Source: Pyropia yezoensis (lineage: Eukaryota > Rhodophyta > Bangiophyceae > Bangiales > Bangiaceae). From it: a stretch of DNA of 64,000 bases. The stretch is taken from assembly GCA_009829735.1 (NCBI GenBank), contig CM020620.1, forward strand, positions 14,753,420-14,817,419, written 5' to 3'. Both the position numbers and the translations under genes were made by a program. The notes beneath the pieces are model-generated. The model did no database searches, was not told the origin of the DNA, and saw only the letters and a list, made by a program, of their open reading frames with translations. Positions within the stretch are counted from its first letter, which is position 1; each line of letters opens with the position of its first letter. This document shows, piece after piece, positions 1 to 10,668 of this stretch.

Positions 1-89
1 AACAGCAGGGCGCGCGAGCCTCCATGCAGGCCGCATCCCTCTGGGGGATGGCAACAGCAGGGCGCGCGAGCCCCCATGCAGGCCGCATC
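1..89. repeat. Tandem duplication, 52-bp period
   Basis: A 37-base block beginning AACAGCAGGGCGCGCGAG at position 1 recurs at position 53 with one mismatch (T21 to C73). The period is 52 bp. The window edge cuts the array, so more copies may lie to the left. The bases from 90 to 482 are GC-rich, lie downstream of the RPL12 stop codon, and show no convincing coding signal. Confidence 0.85.
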
Positions 90-482
90 ACCTGGTGCCG
101 AACCAGCATCACAGCGGCGGTGGAGGTGATGGGGAGGACATGCGTGCCCAGTCCCATCAGGTTCCAGCCGCAGCACACCCATGGTGGGCGCTTACCAGCC
201 CACACACGCTCAGTCGCATCACAACGTCACCAGCACCCATCACTCCCACCCGACGCGCATACCAGGATATGACCTTTACGCCCTACAGCCGCACACGCGC
301 GCAGCTCTTGGAGCCCGCACCGCAGCCCGCACCGGGCACAGCACCCCGCACAGCCCCCATCCCCCAATAGACCGCCCACGGCCCGCGCGTGTACGTGTAC
401 GCCCGCGCCGCCACCCCCGCCCGCCCCCTCGACAGGGCAGTCCCCCCTGCTTCCTTTCCCTCCAAGCAGCACCGCCAGCTAC

Positions 483-998
483 CTACTCCTCTGCTGGCGC
501 CTCATAGTCCTCCACCTCCACCTCCCCAGCGTCAATCGCCTCAATGATGTCGTGCGGCGCCTGGCCGTCGACAGTGCAGCCGACGGATTGGGCCGTCCCC
601 AGCACCTCCTTCACCGTCCCCTCCATCTTCACCGCCATCGACCGCCTGCGCGTGTTCTTCGCCACCTCAATGATCGCGTCCATCGTCAGGTTCCCGTCGT
701 GCGCAATGTTCTTCACCTTTTTCCGGTCGCGCTCCGGCTCCTTAAGCGCCTTGATGATCATCGACGCCGCCGACGGCACCACCGTCACCGTCGCCTGCCG
801 GTTCACCACCGTCAGCTTGCACATCACACGCAGACCCTTCCATTCCTTGGTGGCCTTCGCCAGCTGGTCGCCAATCTTCTTGGGCGACAGCCCCAGGGGG
901 CCAATCTTCGGCGCCAGCGACGCCACGGCGCCCACCTCCCCGCCGGTGGTGCGCACAAAGATTTCCGTCACCGCGGTGGGATCAAACTTGGGAGGCAT
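483..998 (-). CDS. RPL12: 60S ribosomal protein L12 (uL11)
   Basis: This 171-residue single-exon gene encodes cytosolic large-subunit protein L12 (uL11), which binds the GTPase-associated centre of the large rRNA next to the P-stalk. The N-terminus MPPKFDP is the eukaryotic signature. The segment [18 protein letters not shown] and the C-terminal rRNA-binding domain with [13 protein letters not shown] follow in the expected order. Length matches the usual 165 or so residues, with a slightly extended acidic tail ending APAEE. The start is fixed by homology at the only suitable ATG (CAT at 996-998). No intron is present. Codons end strongly in C or G, like the neighbouring host genes. The upstream region runs to about 1,300 and contains no other recognisable gene. 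Confidence 0.97.
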   Translation of the reverse strand: MPPKFDPTAVTEIFVRTTGGEVGAVASLAPKIGPLGLSPKKIGDQLAKATKEWKGLRVMCKLTVVNRQATVTVVPSAASMIIKALKEPERDRKKVKNIAHDGNLTMDAIIEVAKNTRRRSMAVKMEGTVKEVLGTAQSVGCTVDGQAPHDIIEAIDAGEVEVEDYEAPAEE

Positions 999-1657
999 GG
1001 TGACTTACGGGGGTGAACGAGGGTGAACAAGCCGCGCCAGTGAATGCTGCGTCACGCGCAGCGACAAGGGGGATGGTCTCGGGTGCAGATAGCTGGGATG
1101 GAGTCAGACATAGGCAATCGACCGCTTGCATGCCATCGCGGTCGTCACGACGGTGACCGCGGGCGAGAGGAGTCGCCCCCGCCTGACTGGTCGACACGTG
1201 TCACCAATTGATGTTTAGTCGTTGGGGTGCTACCATGAAGAATTTTATTCCTGATCTGATTGGGAAAGACACCGTGTCTTTTTCACACGGCCTGGGTAAA
1301 TACAGTATGTAGTGAGCTCAGTTCGTACTGACAATATGTCATTTGCTCCTGTGGATGACGAATTGCTCAAGGGGGGGGGGCGCTCACACCGCACAACCCC
1401 CCTCCTGGAGTGCTTGGGGGAGCGTGCTCACAACCCCCCTCCTGAAGCGCTTGGGACAGAAAACGATCGTAGCAGCAACCGCGGCCTGCGATTGAAGGTG
1501 ATTGGGATACAACGAGGTGGGTGCAACCGACAATGCTGAAGAATGACACGCCAGTGCGGCTTGCTGTAACCCATGCCGAGCCGTTCAGAGACACTCAGGC
1601 TGCCCCTTCGAGGTTTACTTCTGCTTTATCAACGCAACCCTCTCCCGCGGCCCTCAC
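999..1657. other. Intergenic region with a 37-bp direct repeat
   Basis: No coding signal is seen here. A block CACAACCCCCCTCCTGGAG at 1392-1418 is repeated in diverged form at 1429-1455. A run of ten G lies at 1371-1380. The AT-richer stretch 1,205-1,340 separates the RPL12 promoter side from the 3' side of the next gene. Confidence 0.6.
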
Positions 1658-2875
1658 CTAAGCTCTCGGCAGCGGGCCAGACACAGGCTCAACGCTGTAG
1701 CGGCTCTCTGGTGGCACGATTTCCGCCAGCCCATCCTCCCGACCCTCCGGCTCCCATTGGTCGAGCGCAGAGGGCGACTGTGCGAGGTCAGACGGGATGC
1801 CCGTCGAGGCTGACGCATCCGACACCATGCCCGAGTGCGTGCCTGCAAGGCCCATGCCGCCGCCAGAGCCACCCAGCCCCCGTCCCAGGGCGCCGCCACC
1901 AGGTGGCGCGAACCACGGACGGTCAAGCCGTGCCGTACCGCGGGGGCGCGCCAACCTCGCGGTTGCTACACCCGCCCCCGCGACAAGGCCAACCAGCATC
2001 GCCCCTGCCGCGATGGCCACCCCGCCGCCCGCCGAAAGACCACTGGAGGTGCTGCCCTCGCCGGCGCCCACACCGCTGCCGTCGCCGCCGCCGCCGATAC
2101 CACTCACGGAAGACTCATTGCCTCTCGGCTGCGCCGTCGGCACCGGGGATGCCGGGCTGAGCGCCCCACCTTCCCCGCCTGGAGATATGTCTCCAGCCAC
2201 GTACACACATACAGGGTCACGGCTCGGGTGCTCGCCGTGCACATAGAGCAGCACATGCACGCCCGGGGGCACCCCTCTGTAGTAGTCGGCTGCCCCCGGT
2301 CGGGCGGCATCCAGGGCCTCAAGGTCCTCCGCGGAGGGGGCGACCGCGAAAAGCAGCAGGGAATCAGCACCCAGCAGCAGTCGCCCCCCGCCACATGAGT
2401 ACGCGTTTTCTGGGATGACAAAGGCACGGGCCGGGTCGTGGCGGGTGATGGTATGGGCAAGAGCATACGCGGCCGCCTCGCTGTGCCGCCGCCGTTTCCA
2501 TCCGCGACCGTACAGGGCCACCCCAGAGCCCGTGTAGACAGGCAGGGTGTGATCGGGGTGACACTCGGCTGGGTCACCACCCACATGGGCGCCGGTGGCG
2601 GCCAGGGAGGGGAGGTCGGTGGCGCCGAGGTCGGCGGTGGATGTCAGGGACGCCCACTCCCACCGGGAGGGGCAGGACCACCAGCGGGGCGGTGGTCCAG
2701 TGCCGTTGACCTTGGTGTGGAGGTCGTAGGGGGCGCTCGAGATGGAGATAGTCCCGTCTCCGAGCAGAGGAGGACCCTCAGCCGCTACCCGAGCAAGCTG
2801 GCAAGGAGAGAAGACAGCCGCAGAGAGCAATGCAGCTGCACACCAAAGGCGTCGGGGGCGCCGGACGGTCACCAT
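1658..2875 (-). CDS. Secreted or type I membrane protein, unknown function
   Basis: The reading frame gives 405 residues from the ATG at 2875 (CAT 2873-2875), chosen because it starts a clean signal peptide: basic MVTVRRPRRL, then hydrophobic residues 11-24, with likely cleavage near Ala31/Ala32. An in-frame upstream start at 3079 would bury the signal. The lumenal part (about 35-280) has four cysteines (68, 105, 161, 223) and two N-glycosylation sequons (near 57 and 253). It is followed by a Gly/Ser-rich linker, one membrane span at about 285-307 and a roughly 100-residue Gly/Pro-rich tail. That gives a single-pass surface protein layout. I do not recognise the ectodomain family. It is convergent with nothing nearby and shares no obvious function with RPL12. 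Confidence 0.7.
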   Translation of the reverse strand: MVTVRRPRRLWCAAALLSAAVFSPCQLARVAAEGPPLLGDGTISISSAPYDLHTKVNGTGPPPRWWSCPSRWEWASLTSTADLGATDLPSLAATGAHVGGDPAECHPDHTLPVYTGSGVALYGRGWKRRRHSEAAAYALAHTITRHDPARAFVIPENAYSCGGGRLLLGADSLLLFAVAPSAEDLEALDAARPGAADYYRGVPPGVHVLLYVHGEHPSRDPVCVYVAGDISPGGEGGALSPASPVPTAQPRGNESSVSGIGGGGDGSGVGAGEGSTSSGLSAGGGVAIAAGAMLVGLVAGAGVATARLARPRGTARLDRPWFAPPGGGALGRGLGGSGGGMGLAGTHSGMVSDASASTGIPSDLAQSPSALDQWEPEGREDGLAEIVPPESRYSVEPVSGPLPRA

Positions 2876-4439
2876 GGCGTCTCGAGTGAGGGGGAGGGTG
2901 CCGAGGGCACCAAGATGGGAGACGGATACAAAAGTCGGCGAAGGTCCAACACCAGTCACCGCGGGTGGGTGCGAAACCGAGCGGCCGACAAGAAAGAGGA
3001 TGCTTGCTGCGTCGCTGCCCAAGTGCCGCAGGCGCAGAAAGACGACGCTGCGGTCAAGGCCACGATCAGTCAAGACCAAACGGCGATGACAAAGTCAAGG
3101 GAGCACACAAAACTGGTCGGGCAGCACCTTCCCACCAGCCGCTGTGCACTGCTCTGTTGAGTGGCCCCCAGGGGGCACCTGTTGACACTGTGCTCGCTCT
3201 CGGGGGAGGGAGCACGAACAGGCTGTCACTCTTCCCGCCATGACGAGAGCAGCGAAGATGGAGCATTTGGGAGCAAGACAGCCATCCGCACTTGCCACCC
3301 CACCCTCTCCGTCTCGCAGTGTAGGCCCGCTGAGAAATCCGGTGCGGGATGGGCGGGGACGAGGCGGCGAGGTGGACCCCGCAGCGCAAAACTGTGGGCT
3401 TCTGTCGTGCGGTCGCGTAGATGCCCTTCCCGATCGGGAATGAGCAGTTGGGCGCCCACTCAGGCACTCGCCAAAGCCGCCACACCATGAGTCCGTGAGT
3501 GGGTGGACAGGTGGTGCTGGGTCCCATCACCCATCATGGGCCGTGGTGGGTGCGCGGGGATGGGAGACGGGGTCAGGGGGGGCACCCTCTGCGCCGCCCA
3601 GGCGGGCTGCGCGGCCATCCAATACGTACCGCGATAGCGTCGAAGCACCCCTCTACAGTGACGCGATGGGCAAACGGATACACACGTCTGGGCGAACGGC
3701 CGGCGACGGCGGCTGGAGAGGCGGTGCCTCTGAGACGCGGGTCCGCTGCGGTCGCTCGGGCGCGCCCCCCCCGCCGTCGTCGGTCGCGACGTTGCGCGCT
3801 GGGAGTGCCGCGTAGGGGCCGGCGAGGCCCGCTCAAAGAATGACCACACACGCTGACAGCTCTCCCGCCAGCCCGCCCCGCCACGGGGCCGGCGAGTCCT
3901 CCGCCAGCCTCTTGAGAAGGCTCTGACCGGTGGGGGCGTCTTGAGATGCCCTCGAGGCCCCCCCTAGATTGCAAAGCCCGGGCAGATAGTTCTCGGACTA
4001 GGGTATCGATTTCTTCCGTCCATTCCAGAATCGCAGCCACTCCCAGTCGTATTTACACTGGAGAAGACGAAGGCGTGATCAAGGCGACAGCGGGCGAGCC
4101 GCATTCCCGAGAATACGTCCCCGAGCCTCTACATACGAACGTGTCCTATACGACCCGGGACGGCCTGTTGCAGTTGCGTGTTGGTGTCAGTGACGTGGTA
4201 CCATGAGTACAGGGGCTCGCTGCACTTTGGCTGCGGCTGCTTTTGTCAACCGTGCCGCCTGCCGGTGAAACTTCTCGCAGTTGCTGCTGCTGGCTCACCC
4301 AGGCGGCGCTCTTACTCGCCGCTGTTCCTCCTCGAACCCGCTTTGTCCGTCGCATTCTCCCTTCAACTTTTTGCCTGACAATCCATACCCTCCTTCTCCC
4401 CAACCTTTTGTTCGCCTCTTCCCCTCTCGCTCCCTGGCG
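2876..4439. other. Intergenic, with one weak minus-strand ORF at 3573-4040
   Basis: The only open frame of note is 155 codons on the minus strand from 4040. It begins MAAILEWTEEIDTLVREL, which is plausibly protein-like, but it turns into Arg/Gly/Pro-rich low-complexity sequence after about 30 residues. It could be the first exon of a small spliced gene or chance. No domain is recognised, so it is not called as a gene. Confidence 0.3.
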
Positions 4440-5555
4440 ATGCGCCGCGGGGCGGCGTTGGGTCACCTTGTCCGTGCCCGTCGGCTCCTCCGTGATGTCG
4501 TCCGCACCACCCGCCGTGGGGTCCTTGTGCTCACTCGCACGGCCGACGGTCGTCGGCGCGGCCGTCGAATCGGAGGAGCTGTGACTTCCTTGCGCACCGC
4601 CCACGCGGCGTGTCTGGTTGCACACCTAGCGGCCGACCTGTGGTCGGGGCGACGGCGGCGCCTGCCGCCCTTGACAGCCGCCCTGCTAGCTACCCTGCTG
4701 GTCATCCACCTGGTCCGTGGCCCCGTTGGAGTGTGGCTGTTTCCGCACTTGCGGCTGCCCACGGCTGCCGTGTGCATCCGTCCAGCGGCGACGCTTGCTG
4801 CGCGCCGGCTGGACGCCCGCCTTATCGTTGGCAGCGTCGTTGCCCACGTCGACGTGGCGCACGTGCTGTATAATGTGGCGGCCACCGCTGCGTGGCTGCC
4901 CTCAGTTGAGGTGGCGGCGGGGCCCGCCGGGACGGCGGCCGTGCTGGCCGCCCTGGCGGTCATTTCGCATGGCATGACCGTTCTGTTGGCCGTGGCGGTG
5001 GCGGCGGTGGGCCTGGCCCCTAACGCTAGTCGTGCATGCATCATGGGAGCGTCAGGGGTGCTGTTTGGCGTGCGCGTGCTGGGCGGCTCGACGGCGCTGA
5101 CAACGCGGCCGGGACGTCGCGATGCCGCCGCAGGTACCCGTTTGATTGGCGGCGCGGGCATCGCACCCGGCCTGCCAGCGGTGCGCCTACCTGTGTGGGC
5201 GGCGACCATTGGCGAGGCAGCGCTGTTGTCGGCTGTGCATCCACGTGCAAGCTTCGTCGGCCACGCGGCGGGGATATTGGCTGGGTGGGTGGTGATGGTT
5301 GGCGTGTTGGGTGCGCGCGCGCTGAGTGCGTCAGCGTCGCAGTGGTGGACTGCGGTGGTTCAAAGAAGGGGGGGGATGACCCTGCATGTGGCCACTGCGG
5401 ACGAAGGAGGTGTCGACATCGCCGATGAGAGCTTGAGGGACGGCGCAACCGGGGAACGGCCTACGGATGGTGAGCCAGTAGCACGTGCGACCAGGGATTC
5501 AGGGCGAGCGAGCGGGCACCACCACCGCCGACCCCATGCGGTCGCCGATAGCTGA
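4440..5555 (+). CDS. Rhomboid-family intramembrane serine protease
   Basis: The frame gives 371 residues from the ATG at 4440. The open frame continues upstream to 4281, but no better start is seen. All rhomboid hallmarks are visible in order: an N-terminal Arg-rich stretch (possibly an organelle-targeting or cytosolic tail), HxxxxHxxxN (His136, His141, Asn145) in the second membrane segment, the catalytic serine in GASG (Ser205), and the catalytic histidine His275 in FVGHAAG. The product should cleave substrates within the membrane. The Arg-rich start leaves plastid, mitochondrial or secretory location open. A hydrophilic tail of about 75 residues ends the protein. It is a single exon with host-like GC-rich codons. 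An inactive rhomboid is unlikely because both dyad residues are present. Confidence 0.88.
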   Translation: MRRGAALGHLVRARRLLRDVVRTTRRGVLVLTRTADGRRRGRRIGGAVTSLRTAHAACLVAHLAADLWSGRRRRLPPLTAALLATLLVIHLVRGPVGVWLFPHLRLPTAAVCIRPAATLAARRLDARLIVGSVVAHVDVAHVLYNVAATAAWLPSVEVAAGPAGTAAVLAALAVISHGMTVLLAVAVAAVGLAPNASRACIMGASGVLFGVRVLGGSTALTTRPGRRDAAAGTRLIGGAGIAPGLPAVRLPVWAATIGEAALLSAVHPRASFVGHAAGILAGWVVMVGVLGARALSASASQWWTAVVQRRGGMTLHVATADEGGVDIADESLRDGATGERPTDGEPVARATRDSGRASGHHHRRPHAVADS

Positions 5556-5949
5556 ATATGTAAAGAACCATTGCGACTCGTTGCCTGTGCAGACCAGAGG
5601 GGTGCGTCCTGAAGCGCTGGAATGTACAGTACGTGCCTATATTGGTATGCGAAATGACAGCACTCGGCTGTGCCTGCCTCTCTTCTGACGTATCCTCACG
5701 GACGAAGCAAAATAGTGCTTTTTTTCTTTGGCACGTGGACCCAATGAACGGGTGCTACTTTACAAGCAAATTTCTGGTGTGGACTTGATGGTTCATGCCG
5801 ACGTGCTGTCCAGCGGTTTAGCACTTGTCGGACAGCAGTCCACACCCTCGTCAGCTAGGCTGCCACCAACACGATCGTCACTCCCCCTGCCTTCCCGCAC
5901 CGCTCTCCCCGACCCCCCCCCTGCCCGAGCTGCAGAGGTTCCTGCGTCA

Positions 5950-6009
5950 ACGTGCCGCAGGTACCAGCGTCAGCGGTCACGTGCCGCGGATATTGGCGTG
6001 AACGTGCCG
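5950..6009 (+). promoter_or_regulatory. Three direct ACGTGCCG motifs upstream of UMP1/POMP
   Basis: The octamer ACGTGCCG occurs at 5950-5957, 5979-5986 and 6002-6009, spaced 29 and 23 bp, all on the same strand. They end 50 bp before the UMP1/POMP ATG. An ACGT core is typical of bZIP or bHLH sites. Yeast proteasome genes are co-regulated through a shared upstream element (PACE), although that has a different sequence. A role as a proteasome-gene control site is inference. Confidence 0.45.
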
Positions 6010-6058
6010 TAGCGTCTTCGTTTTTGAGACGCTTGCCGATTGCTCCGGACGAAGCTCA

Positions 6059-6893
6059 ATGGAGCGCCTTCCATTGGAGAAGAGCGTGCCCCTGGACACC
6101 AACTGTGACGTCCTTCGCGATGGGCACGCGTCGGTGGCTGCTGATGCCAGTGTGCTGCACCCGGTCAAGGAGATTCAGGACAAGGTGCGTTGGTTTTTTT
6201 GCTCGCTCCGGGCTGCTACTTGGTCCTGGTCGGGGCCTGTGCCCGTTCTCGACTATTTCTCCCTCTTGATATCATGCCCTCATTGTCGGGGCATCATCGA
6301 TGGCGCTTCATCGCTTTTGTGAACGGTGCCGTCTTGAGCTTGGAACTCGGCCCGCTCGTTTGCAGATGCGGCATGGCATGGCCAGCAGACTGACTGGTCC
6401 TTTTGCATGAACCTGTCCCTTGCTGGTCATGCCTTTCTCTTTTCCACTGCTCGTTGGCGCGTGCTCATCTCTTCATTGGGCTTTACTTGCGCGCCTTCAT
6501 CTGCTCTGCTGGGTCTCGCTGCTGTTCACGTACGCGACGGTTTCCGTATCTCCCGGCCCCGTCTACCCCGCTGCTGCGGCTACCCGCGTGTTTGGTGTGC
6601 TCCATATCCAGTGGTCCATCAATGCGGTCCACACCGAGCGGCAAATGCTGGCGGCAACGCACGGCGCCGCGCTGCCCCTGTCGCTGATGATGGAGGAGCG
6701 CATCCTCGGCCAGTTCCACCGCCTGGGTAGCCTGCGGTCTGAGTTTGTGGGCCTCGAGTCCCTGTCTGGGCGGGACCAGAAGCTGACATTTGAGGACGTA
6801 CTGGGCGACCCGGCCGAGGGGGTGGACGCGCCGCGGGAGCTGCACTCGGTGATGGAGGCCAAGCTGGGAATGACCATGCCGCGCCCGTTTTAG
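6059..6893 (+). CDS. POMP: Proteasome maturation factor UMP1/POMP (two exons)
   Basis: The two exons are 6059-6184 (42 codons) and 6612-6893 (93 codons plus stop), giving a 135-residue protein against about 140 in the family. UMP1/POMP is the chaperone that assembles half-proteasomes and is degraded as the first substrate of the finished 20S core. Exon 1 carries the conserved CDVLRDGHASV segment and ends before a GTGCGT donor. Exon 2 begins after an AG at 6610-6611, preceded by a pyrimidine-rich stretch. It contains the ERILGQFHRLGSLRSEFVGL core, the FEDVLGDP motif typical of the family and the closing VMEAKLGM. The intron is phase 0 and 427 bp, the only clear intron in the window. The exact acceptor is inferred from homology. 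Confidence 0.88.
6185..6611 (+). other. Spliceosomal intron of UMP1/POMP
   Basis: The donor GTGCGT follows codon 42, and the acceptor CATATCCAG precedes TGG of exon 2. The phase is 0 and the length is 427 bp. The 3' half is rich in C and T. An alternative acceptor at 6363-6364 would add residues that do not match the family. Confidence 0.75.
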
Positions 6894-7913
6894 ATCATTG
6901 GCTGCGGGGGCGTAAGCAGGTGTGTGTATACTGTTGGCTTTCTTGTTTCCATAATTCTGTCTACCGTCTTTTTGTTTGTCATCCTGTTTGCTGCCCCGCC
7001 GTCCTCCATTCTCAGCCTCTCACATCCCTATGCACTGTAGGTACCTAGAATTAGCCCCGCCCTCCCCCGTCCCAAGCGGTCACCGCCTCGGGTTGCGGTG
7101 CTGTGGGCCATGGCGCGACCGGCGCGGCCGGCGGCAGCGCAGCTTGGCTCCTGGTCACCGTCTGCGGCGCGCCCGCTGCCCCCCGTGCCGCTGTTGCCGC
7201 CGCCGCTCCCATCGCGATAGCAGCGGCGATATCGCCGCTGCCCCTACGCCCGCCATCGCCGCGGCCACTGCCACCGCCGCTGCCCCGGCACCCGCCACCA
7301 CCGCCGCCACTGCTACCGCCGCTGCCCCTCCGCCCGCCATCTCCACCGCTACGGCTACCGCGGCTCCCCCGCGCGGGTCGCAAAGCCTTCTGCGGGAAAG
7401 AGGCGCGGCACGAAAGGGATGACACTTTTGGCAGCGCCCGCCTCCTCCCCCCGCTCCTGTCGTTGCCGACGTAGGCTAGCAAAAGTAGGCGGCGGTTGTT
7501 GCTGAGCGGCTGGCTGAGGGGGGGGGGGGGGGTCGCGGCCACCAGGCAGCAACGGCGAGGGGGACGGACTCGGAGGGACGGAGGGCTGTTGGAGCACGAA
7601 AGGAGGTATCCATTGTGGCGCTGGCGACGGCGGTTGTGACACGGTTGCCACTGCGGCGGCGGATGTGGAGAAGGGCTGCAGGAGGGCTCGTAAGGGGCAG
7701 CGGGCGGGGGAGACGCTGACCGCTTCCACTGAGACTGTGCTAATTAGGATGTATGTACATACAGTACCTAGAGTAGTTTGTATCATCAGTCCCGCGGATG
7801 CGCAACCCCCCCCAGGCCGCCCTTCAGCCCCTTTTTCTTTCCCCGGTGTCCCTCCGTCCCCCCCCCGCCCCCCCACCCCCCCGCCGCCCCCCAAGAGGCC
7901 ACCCGCTCAACCG
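6894..7913. other. Intergenic, low-complexity GC triplets and homopolymers
   Basis: Positions 7155-7375 are an imperfect array of GCC/CCG triplets (CCGCCGCTGCCCC-like units) that opens long spurious Pro, Ala or Gly frames on both strands. A 15-base G run lies at 7518-7532 and broken C runs at about 7806-7895. UMP1/POMP (+) and the lipoxygenase (-) converge on this region. No gene is supported. Confidence 0.7.
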
Positions 7914-9081
7914 TTAGATGTTGATAGAGCGGGGCACCCGCGCCGGCCGCAGGTACTCATACTTGTACACCTCCTCGGCCGCCTCACGGGCAACGATGCG
8001 GGCGTCAATGGCCGCAAGGCGGGCGCGGAGGGCGGCGACCGCGCGGGCCCCCCGCCCGGTGCGGAACCAGCCGCCCGGTAGGGGCGTCGGCGGGTAGGTG
8101 CCGAGCGGCAGGTGGACGAGCCCCCCCAGAAAGGCGCCCAGGAATAGCTGCCGTGCCGCCACCCGCAGCGGCGGCAGCCAGGCGGTGATGGGCGCGGGCG
8201 CGCCCGGCCGCGGCGCACCCGCGCGGACGGCCAGCGGGAAGGCCGCGGCGGAGGCCATCAGGTCGACCTGCGGGAAGTTGACCGCCGCGTGCTGCGCCGA
8301 CGCCGTCCAGATGAGGAGGGTGACGGCGTCGACGAGGTACCCCACCGACCGGATGGTGCCTTCGGCAGCGGTGCCGTCGGGGAGGGGCTCCCCAAAGCCC
8401 CGCACGCCCGCCCCGCCGGGGGCGGGCGCCGCCATGTCGGCGGCCCAGGCGGCGAGCTCCGGGTCCCCCACCACGTCCGCGTCGCAGGTGTAGTACTCAC
8501 CGAGGATGGCGGCGACAAAGTCGTGCAGCGCGTCATAGTGCGCCAGCGCGTCCTCCCGGTAGGGGTGGTGGAGGGCGGTGGCGCCGTCCAACAGCCCCCG
8601 CGCGGCCAGGTCGGCGCGGGGGAAGCGGTCGTTGAAGCGGGTGGTGGTGACGACCCCCCCCACGTAGGCCACCTGCGCCTCCCGGCTCGTCGGCAGCAGC
8701 AGGTGTACGTCCCCCTGCGGCTTGAGCAGCGTGTGCGGCGTCAGGTTGTTGATATACGGGGTGCCGTCCCCGTGGGGCATCAGCAGCCGCCACAGCGGGT
8801 GGTGCGCCGCCGACAGCCGCCGGGCGGTGACGCCCAGGGGGAGGTTGACAAACAGGTGCGTCCGCGCGAGGTGCGAGTCCAGCTCGTGGTGCGCCCCGTC
8901 GGCGGCGTTGACCATCGCCTTGGCCGCCGCCCACGCGTCGCCGTCTGCGGGGGTGACCACCGCCACGCCGGGCGCGTCGTCGGGGAGGATGGCCACCGGC
9001 ACCAGCCGGCCGGGGGGCGCGCCCGCCGCCGCCGCGGTGGCGACGGCGGCGGCGGAGGTGGTGGTGGCGGCGGCCGCGGCG

Positions 9082-9118
<37 letters not shown>

Positions 9119-10204
9119 CAAACACCGCAACTGGGGCGGCGAGCACCTCGACGCCCCGGCCATCAGCGCCGCCCTCCATGGCGGGCGTGTCCCGCCGCCC
9201 GGCGGCCGCGGCACGCAGCGCGGCGGCAAAAGGCCGATAGTCGGCCACGTACAGCCGGTGCTCTGCAATCGCCCCGTCGACCGTGTCGTGCGCGCCCCCC
9301 CCCACCGCGCAGAGGTGGGCGTCGGTGAGCCACGCGCCCACCCGCCGGCCGCCGCCGCTGGTCGCTGCTGTGCCGCCGTCGCCGGCCGCCCCCTCCTTGC
9401 CAGCGGCGCCGTTGCCCCGGCCACTGGAGGCGGCGGCGGCGCCGTCGCGGCCCACTACCCGCGCGAGGACCATCGGGTTGGGCCCCGCCACCCGCAGCCG
9501 CGCAAAGACCGCATCCGACTCGATCGCCGCTGTCGTTGCCGTCGGCGGCACGGGGAGCGTCGCAAAGAGCGCCCGGTACGGGTCGTACGGGTCGCCCGCC
9601 GCCGCCGCCGCCGCCGACGCGCCACCGCCGGCGGCGGTGGTCGACGACGACGACACGGCGGCGGCGGCCGCGGCGGCGGCCGACGCGTCGAGCGCCGCCG
9701 CCGCCTCGTCGGCGGCCGCCTCGACCGGCTCAATCGCCGCGCGGAGGGCGGCGCGCCCCCCCCCCGTCACCACCGCCCGGACGGCGAGGCCCAGGACGGC
9801 CGCCCAGGCGCCGACGCGGGCGGCGGCGAGGCGGACCCCCCCCCCCGGGGCGCCCCCCCCCCCCCCCCCCCCGCCCCCGCCGCCACCGCCCGCGCGCGGA
9901 CGGCGGCCTCCACCCCATTGCCCGCCACCCGCACGTAGAGGGCGGCGGCCTTGGCCGCCCACCCCACCCACTCGGCGGCGGGGGTGGGGGCGGCGGCGAG
10001 CATGGGGAGGTTGCCCAGCCGGGAGTGGGGGGCAAACCCCCACCCGGCCGCCTGCCGCGCCACCGCCGCCGACCGGGCGGCGGCGGCGGCGGTGCCGGGG
10101 GGGGGGGGGAGGGACGGGCGCGTCAGCCGGGGGCGGAGGCGGGTGGTGAGGACGCGGTTGGCCGACGCGGGGGGGAGGGAGGCCCCTGCCAGCGGGGGGG
10201 GGCT

Positions 10205-10245
<41 letters not shown>

Positions 10246-10620
10246 TGCAGCAGCCGCCGCAGCGTCGGCCGCCGGCTGCCCCTGCGTGGCTGCCTCATTG
10301 GTCGCTGCTGCCGCCGCCGCTGCGCCGGCGGGGGGGTGGTCGGGCGGGTGGGGCGCCGGCCCGGGGGTGCGGGCCGCCGAGGCGGTGGCGGGGGTGCCCC
10401 GCCGGCGGGCGGCCGCCGCCCCCGACGGGCGGCGACAGGGGCCGACGCCGACGGCACCGCCGACGTTGCCGCCGCGGCGGCCGCCGCCGCGGCCGCGGCC
10501 GCCGCGGGCGGCCGCCGCCCACACGGGGGGGTGGGTGACAAACGCGCCGACGCGGGGGGCGGGGGGGTCACACATGGCGGCGCGCCCGCGCTGTCAGACG
10601 CGGCGACAGCGGCAGCGTCG

Positions 10621-10668
<48 letters not shown>

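Noticed and set aside
3573-4040. Minus-strand 155-codon gene
   Set aside because: Only the first 30 residues look protein-like; the rest is low complexity. Kept as a note in the intergenic entry.
8289-9938. A 549-codon plus-strand frame and similar long frames opposite the lipoxygenase
   Set aside because: They are Arg/Gly/Pro-rich shadows of a GC-rich gene; the minus strand shows the lipoxygenase ligands in order.
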